9,487 nt of DNA from Verrucomicrobiota bacterium (GTDB lineage: Bacteria > Verrucomicrobiota > Verrucomicrobiia > Opitutales > UBA953): contig RFQN01000043.1 in the NCBI GenBank assembly GCA_009924965.1, forward strand, positions 1 to 9,487, written 5' to 3'. Positions 6,258 to 9,487 of the stretch are shown piece after piece. Each line of letters starts with the position of its first letter. The stretch's first letter is position 1. A program made the position numbers and the translations under genes. The notes under the pieces were generated by a model. That model was not told the DNA's origin. It saw only the letters and a list, made by a program, of their open reading frames with translations, and ran no database searches.

Positions 6258-6427
6258 CCCCGCAGGCTAGGGCGCCCCGCCGGAGGCGCAAGGCGCAGTT
6301 GTCTAGGGTCCGCTGGGCGAGCCCGCAGGTCGTATTAATACCAAAACGGCCTTTTTATTCTTTTAGCGAAATACCCTCTTGGCAGTCGTCCCCCGAATCC
6401 CAAAGTCGGAAATCGCTCATTAACGCC
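6258..6427. other. Divergent intergenic region between panC and xylA
   Basis: 170 nt hold the upstream signals of both panC (minus) and xylA (plus). The panC-proximal half is very GC-rich and contains a perfect 7-bp tandem repeat AGGCGCA (6284-6290, 6291-6297). Positions 6332-6366 are abruptly AT-rich, with a palindrome and a T-rich stretch, and are the most likely promoter area. No clean -35/-10 pair could be assigned on either strand, and no ORF, tRNA or riboswitch was recognised. Confidence 0.6.
6332..6341. promoter_or_regulatory. Perfect 10-bp palindrome GTATTAATAC, candidate operator or -10 region
   Basis: GTATT/AATAC is an exact inverted repeat in the AT-rich island of the panC-xylA spacer, 75 nt before panC and 87 nt before xylA. 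On the minus strand it reads TGGTATTAA, which resembles an extended -10 (TGn plus a 4 of 6 match to TATAAT) and could serve panC. As a symmetric site it could also bind a dimeric repressor of xylA. Neither role can be decided from sequence alone. Confidence 0.3.
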
Positions 6428-7738
6428 ATGTCGCACTTCCCTAACGTTCCGGTCATTCAGTTCGAAGGACCGAAGTCCAAGAATCCTTTCGCCTTCAAGC
6501 ACTACAACCCCGACGAGAAAGTCGGCGGCCAGAAGATGAAGGACCATATGCGCTTCGCCGCGGCCTATTGGCACGTGATGCGCAACGGCCTCTCCGACCC
6601 GTTCGGTGGCCCGACGGCCCTCATGCCTTGGGATGACGGCTCCGACTCCCTCGACAACGCGCTACGTCGCGTGCCGGTCTTCTTCGAGTTCCTCGAGAAG
6701 TGCCAGATCGACTTCTATTGCTTCCACGACCGCGACGTCGCCCCGGAAGGCGCGACCCTCGCCGAGACGCACGCGAACCTCGCCCGCGTCACCAAGGAGC
6801 TGAAGGCCTACCAGAAGGCCACGGGCAAGGGCCTGCTCTGGGGCACGGCCTGCCTCTTCTCGCACCCGCGCTACGCGCAGGGCGCCGGCACCTCGCCGAA
6901 CGCCGACGTGTTCGCCTACGGCGCCAGCCAGGTGCGCCACGCGCTCGAGGCCACCAAGGCCCTCGGCGGCGAAGGTTACGTCTTCTGGGGTGGCCGCGAA
7001 GGCTACGCCACGCTGCTCAACACGAACATGAAGCGCGAGCTCGACCACTTGGCCGCGCTGCTGCACCTCGCCGTCGACCACGCGAAGAAGATCGGCTTCA
7101 AGGGCCAGTTCTACATCGAGCCCAAGCCCCGTGAACCCTCGACCCACCAGTACGACTCGGATTCCGCGGCCTGCCTCAACTTCCTCCGCGAATACGGCCT
7201 GCTCAAGCACTTCAAGCTGAACATCGAGACCAACCACGCCACGCTCGCGGGCCACACCATGGAGCATGAGCTCGAGGTCGCCATTGGCGCCGACGCGCTG
7301 GGTTCCATCGACGCCAACCGCGGCGACACGCTCCTCGGCTGGGACACCGACCAGTTCCCGACCGACCTCTACCTCACGACCAACATCATGCTGCGCGTCC
7401 TCAAGATGGGCGGCTTCACCACGGGTGGCCTCAACTTCGACGCCAAGCGCCGTCGCGAGTCGCACGAGCCGGTCGACCTCTTCCACGCCCACATCGGCGG
7501 CATGGACGCCTTCGCCCGCGGCCTCAAGATCGCCCACGCGATCATCAAGGACGGCAAGATGGATCAGTTCGTCGCGAAGCGCTACGCCTCCTGGGATTCC
7601 GGCATCGGCAAGAAGATCGAGTCCGGCAAGGTCACCCTCGCCCAGCTCGACGCCTACGCCCAAGGCATCCAGGCTCCTCGCCTCGCTTCCGGCCGCCAGG
7701 AGCTGCTCGAGAACCTCATCAACGAGTACATCCGCTAA
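6428..7738 (+). CDS. xylA: Xylose isomerase (class II)
   Basis: XylA (EC 5.3.1.5) interconverts D-xylose and D-xylulose in the cytoplasm using two divalent metal ions; it is a tetrameric TIM barrel. The 436 residues match class II enzymes. Active-site segments are complete: CFHDRDVAPEG (98-108; H100 and D103 for ring opening), WGGREGY (187-193), FYIEPKP (228-234; metal ligand E231 and catalytic K233), NIETNHATLAGHTMEHE (265-281; ligands E267 and H270), SIDANRGD (293-300; D295), GWDTDQFP (304-311; D306 and D308) and LNFDAKRRRES (335-345; D338). The start at 6428 is chosen because MSHFPNVPVIQFEGPKSKNP is the family's usual N terminus; the in-frame codons upstream lie in the AT-rich leader. No Shine-Dalgarno is seen. 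xylB follows after 6 nt, so the two are co-transcribed and probably translationally coupled. Confidence 0.98.
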   Translation: MSHFPNVPVIQFEGPKSKNPFAFKHYNPDEKVGGQKMKDHMRFAAAYWHVMRNGLSDPFGGPTALMPWDDGSDSLDNALRRVPVFFEFLEKCQIDFYCFHDRDVAPEGATLAETHANLARVTKELKAYQKATGKGLLWGTACLFSHPRYAQGAGTSPNADVFAYGASQVRHALEATKALGGEGYVFWGGREGYATLLNTNMKRELDHLAALLHLAVDHAKKIGFKGQFYIEPKPREPSTHQYDSDSAACLNFLREYGLLKHFKLNIETNHATLAGHTMEHELEVAIGADALGSIDANRGDTLLGWDTDQFPTDLYLTTNIMLRVLKMGGFTTGGLNFDAKRRRESHEPVDLFHAHIGGMDAFARGLKIAHAIIKDGKMDQFVAKRYASWDSGIGKKIESGKVTLAQLDAYAQGIQAPRLASGRQELLENLINEYIR

Positions 7739-7744
7739 GCCCCT

Positions 7745-9274
7745 ATGGCGATTGTCCTCGGTCTGGACCTGTCCACGCAGAGCGCCACGGCGCTCGTGCT
7801 CGACACGCAAGCCGGCAAGACCTTGGCCCGCGCCCGCGCGGGGTTTGGTCCCGACTTCCCGGGCCGAGGGCATCCCGAGGGCTTCCTGCCTGGCGGGAAG
7901 GGTGGGGTGGTCCATGCGGACCCGTTGCTCTGGCTCGACGGCCTCGAGCTCGCGCTCGACCGTTTGGCCAAGTTGACCGACCTGTCGAAGGTCGACGCCG
8001 TCTCGGTCTCCGGCCAGCAGCACGGTAGCGTCTACCTGTCGGACGGCTACGCCGCGGCCTTGGCCGACGGCGACCGCGCCACGAGCTTGTCCGCCAAATT
8101 CAAGCCGGTGCTGTCGCGCGCGACCTCGCCGATCTGGATGGATTCCTCGACGACCGCAGAATGCGCCGAGATCGCGGCTGCGCTCGGCGGTGACCAAGCC
8201 GTCTGCGACCTGACTGGCAGCGTGGCCACGCCGCGTTTCACCGGCCCGCAGATTCGCCGTTTCTTCAAGACCGATGCCGCCGGCTGGGCTCGCACCCGCC
8301 GCATCCATCTCGTCTCGTCGTTCTTCGCATCCGTGCTGGCCGGCCGTGACGCCGCCATCGACACCGGTGACGGCGCCGGGATGAACTTGATGGACATCCG
8401 TCAGGGCGATTGGGCGCCGGCCGCGTTGAACGCGACCGCCCCGGGCCTCGCCGAGAAGCTGCCTCCGGTCCGTCCGGGCGCCACGGTGGCCGGCGCGATC
8501 TCCGCTTACTTCGTGCATCGCCATGGCTTCTCGCCGAAATGCCAAGTCGTCATCGGCACCGGCGACAACCCTTCCAGCCTCGTCGGCATGGGCGCCTCGA
8601 AGCCGGGCAAGGTCGTCATCAGCCTCGGCACAAGCGACACACTCTTCGCCGCCATCGAAGGCATCCGCACCGACGGCGCTGGCCTAGGCCACGCCTTCGG
8701 CAATCCGCAAGGCGGCAGCATGAGCTTGATCTGCGTCCGCAACGGCTCGCTTGCCCGCGAGGCCATCCGCCGCGAATGCGGGCTCGCCGATTGGGCGGCC
8801 TTCTCCGCCGCGGTCGACTCCGCACCGGCTGCTCGCTCCGCGGTCTTGCCGATGGAGGAGACCGAAATCACTCCGCGCCGCGCCGCGGGCCGCATCCCGT
8901 TGGGCCAAGCGACGACCCCGGCCACCTTGCCTCGCGCCGCCGTCGAAGGCCAAGCCTTGAGCCTCCGTCTACATAGCCGTTGGGTCGGCACGCCGACGAC
9001 GCACCTACTGCTCACCGGTGGCGCTTCCGAGAACCCTTCGGTGGCCAAGATCTTCGCCGACGTCTTCGGTGCCCCCGTGCTCCGCTTGGCGGTTTCCGAT
9101 TCCGCGGCCTTGGGTGCCGCCCTGCGCGCGGCACATGCCGCCTGTGGCGCTAAAATGGCCGATTTGGAGGCTGTTTTCTGCGCTCCCGCCCCTGGACAGG
9201 TGATGCCGGATGCCGGCTTGCGTGGGGCCTACGACGCCTTGGAGGCCGAGCTCGCCAAGGCCTTGGCTCGGTAG
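7745..9274 (+). CDS. xylB: Xylulokinase, FGGY family, resembling the metazoan/plant type
   Basis: XylB (EC 2.7.1.17) phosphorylates D-xylulose to xylulose 5-phosphate, feeding the pentose phosphate pathway; it acts directly after XylA, encoded 6 nt upstream. The 509-residue protein has both FGGY domains: GLDLSTQSA (6-14, phosphate loop with D8), SGQQHGSVY (89-97), WMDSSTTAEC (131-140), LTGS (156-159), FTGPQIRRFF (165-174), HLVSSFFAS (188-196), DTGDGAGMNLMDI (206-218), GTGDNPSSLVGMG (271-283, with D274 as probable catalytic base), SLGTSDTLF (293-301), LTGGASENP (423-431) and FADVFGAPV (437-445). The WMDSSTTA, TGDNP and SLGTSDTLF forms are those I recall from animal and plant xylulokinases rather than the E. 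coli XylB type. The C-terminal domain is complete and the stop is TAG. No terminator separates it from the next gene. Confidence 0.95.
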   Translation: MAIVLGLDLSTQSATALVLDTQAGKTLARARAGFGPDFPGRGHPEGFLPGGKGGVVHADPLLWLDGLELALDRLAKLTDLSKVDAVSVSGQQHGSVYLSDGYAAALADGDRATSLSAKFKPVLSRATSPIWMDSSTTAECAEIAAALGGDQAVCDLTGSVATPRFTGPQIRRFFKTDAAGWARTRRIHLVSSFFASVLAGRDAAIDTGDGAGMNLMDIRQGDWAPAALNATAPGLAEKLPPVRPGATVAGAISAYFVHRHGFSPKCQVVIGTGDNPSSLVGMGASKPGKVVISLGTSDTLFAAIEGIRTDGAGLGHAFGNPQGGSMSLICVRNGSLAREAIRRECGLADWAAFSAAVDSAPAARSAVLPMEETEITPRRAAGRIPLGQATTPATLPRAAVEGQALSLRLHSRWVGTPTTHLLLTGGASENPSVAKIFADVFGAPVLRLAVSDSAALGAALRAAHAACGAKMADLEAVFCAPAPGQVMPDAGLRGAYDALEAELAKALAR

Positions 9275-9299
9275 GTTTTCGAGCGGTTTCCCGCATTGC

Positions 9300-9316
9300 C
9301 CGCTTGAACAAAGCGG
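9300..9316 (+). other. Small hairpin competing with the start-codon hairpin
   Basis: CCGCTT (9300-9305) pairs with AAGCGG (9311-9316) around GAACA. Its 3' arm shares bases 9313-9316 with the 5' arm of the larger inverted repeat at 9313-9354, so only one of the two RNA hairpins can form fully at a time. No T tract follows it, so it is not a classical terminator. Confidence 0.45.
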
Positions 9317-9354
9317 AGGGATTGGCTGACTCATAGGTCCCCAATCCCTCCCGC
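9313..9354 (+). promoter_or_regulatory. Imperfect 13-bp inverted repeat ending one base before a start codon
   Basis: GCGGAGGGATTGG (9313-9325) pairs with CCAATCCCTCCCGC (9341-9354) with a single bulged C (9352) and a 15-nt loop (9326-9340). The loop contains the short palindrome TGACTCA (9327-9333). The 3' arm ends at 9354 and the ATG of the next gene is at 9356. As RNA it would bury the whole ribosome-entry zone; as DNA it could be an operator. There is no T tract, so a plain terminator is unlikely. Confidence 0.55.
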
Positions 9355-9355
9355 C

Positions 9356-9487
9356 ATGTCCCAACGCCCTGTCACCCTCTTCACCGGCCAGTGGGCCGAC
9401 CTCCCGATCGCCGAACTCCTCCCCAAGGTGAAAGCCATGGGCTACGAAGGCGTGGAACTCGCCTGCTGGGGCGACCACTTCGACGTC
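9356..9487 (+). CDS. Sugar phosphate isomerase/epimerase-like TIM-barrel protein, 3' truncated
   Basis: Only the first 44 residues are in the window. They begin MSQRPVTLFTGQWADLP, then IAELLPKVKAMGYEGVELACWGDHFDV. The order of a first strand (VTLFTGQW), a helix (ELLPKVKAMG) and a second strand (YEGVELACWGDHFD) is typical of the xylose-isomerase-like/AP-endonuclease-2 TIM barrel family (IolE, hydroxypyruvate isomerase and sugar epimerase relatives), where the YxGVEL motif ends the second strand. The exact substrate cannot be told. Its place right after xylA-xylB suggests a role in pentose or related sugar use. No Shine-Dalgarno is present. The start is immediately preceded by a long inverted repeat, so translation may be controlled by RNA structure. 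Confidence 0.78.
   Translation, partial: MSQRPVTLFTGQWADLPIAELLPKVKAMGYEGVELACWGDHFDV

Noticed and set aside
6284..6297. Tandem AGGCGCA repeat in the panC-xylA spacer
   Set aside because: Two copies of 7 bp in GC-rich sequence are easily explained by chance or slippage, and no associated signal is visible.
6299..6427. 43-codon N-terminal extension of xylose isomerase
   Set aside because: The region is the AT-rich leader, and the family N terminus begins at MSHFPNVP, encoded from 6428.
6662..8545. 627-codon open frame on the minus strand across xylA and xylB
   Set aside because: It spans two well-identified plus-strand genes and their junction. High GC at third positions removes stop codons on the opposite strand; the translation shows no family motifs.

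Overview
This is a high-GC bacterial window with closely packed genes. The gene content points to Verrucomicrobiota, probably the Opitutae/Opitutaceae side: an adjacent DUF1553-type tail and Tat-exported DUF1501 protein, a secreted ThuA-like protein, and a class II xylose isomerase next to a xylulokinase with a metazoan/plant-like sequence. DUF1553-DUF1501 pairs are a hallmark of Planctomycetes and Verrucomicrobia. The phylum is an inference; no rRNA or other marker is present.

Layout. (1) Positions 1-3677, plus strand, an exported-protein block: the 3' end of a probable DUF1553 gene, a DUF1501 protein with a twin-arginine signal (268-1656), a strong terminator (1681-1711), an unrecognised membrane-anchored protein with five exact-length 20-residue repeats (1764-2450), and a secreted ThuA-like protein (2528-3622) closed by a perfect 10-bp stem terminator. 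(2) Positions 3676-6257, minus strand: panC (pantothenate synthetase) followed by a 554-residue protein that joins an unrecognised N-terminal region, a long coiled coil and a C-terminal NYN nuclease-like domain resembling YacP/Rae1. (3) A 170-nt divergent intergenic region (6258-6427) holding an AT-rich patch with a 10-bp palindrome. (4) Positions 6428-9487, plus strand, a xylose block: xylA, xylB six bases later, then, after an 81-nt spacer with two mutually exclusive hairpins, the start of a TIM-barrel sugar isomerase/epimerase-like gene cut by the window edge.

The xylose block works as a unit: XylA converts D-xylose to D-xylulose and XylB phosphorylates it for the pentose phosphate pathway. 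The TIM-barrel protein may add a related sugar step. The exported block probably acts in the periplasm or at the cell surface on polysaccharide-derived material, but no substrate can be read from the sequence.

The most interesting items are the coiled-coil/NYN putative ribonuclease, the 20-residue repeat protein, the switch-like hairpin pair in front of the last gene, and the consistent lack of Shine-Dalgarno sequences, with C-rich runs directly before the start codons instead. No mobile element, CRISPR array, tRNA or rRNA was seen. No gap between genes exceeds 170 nt.
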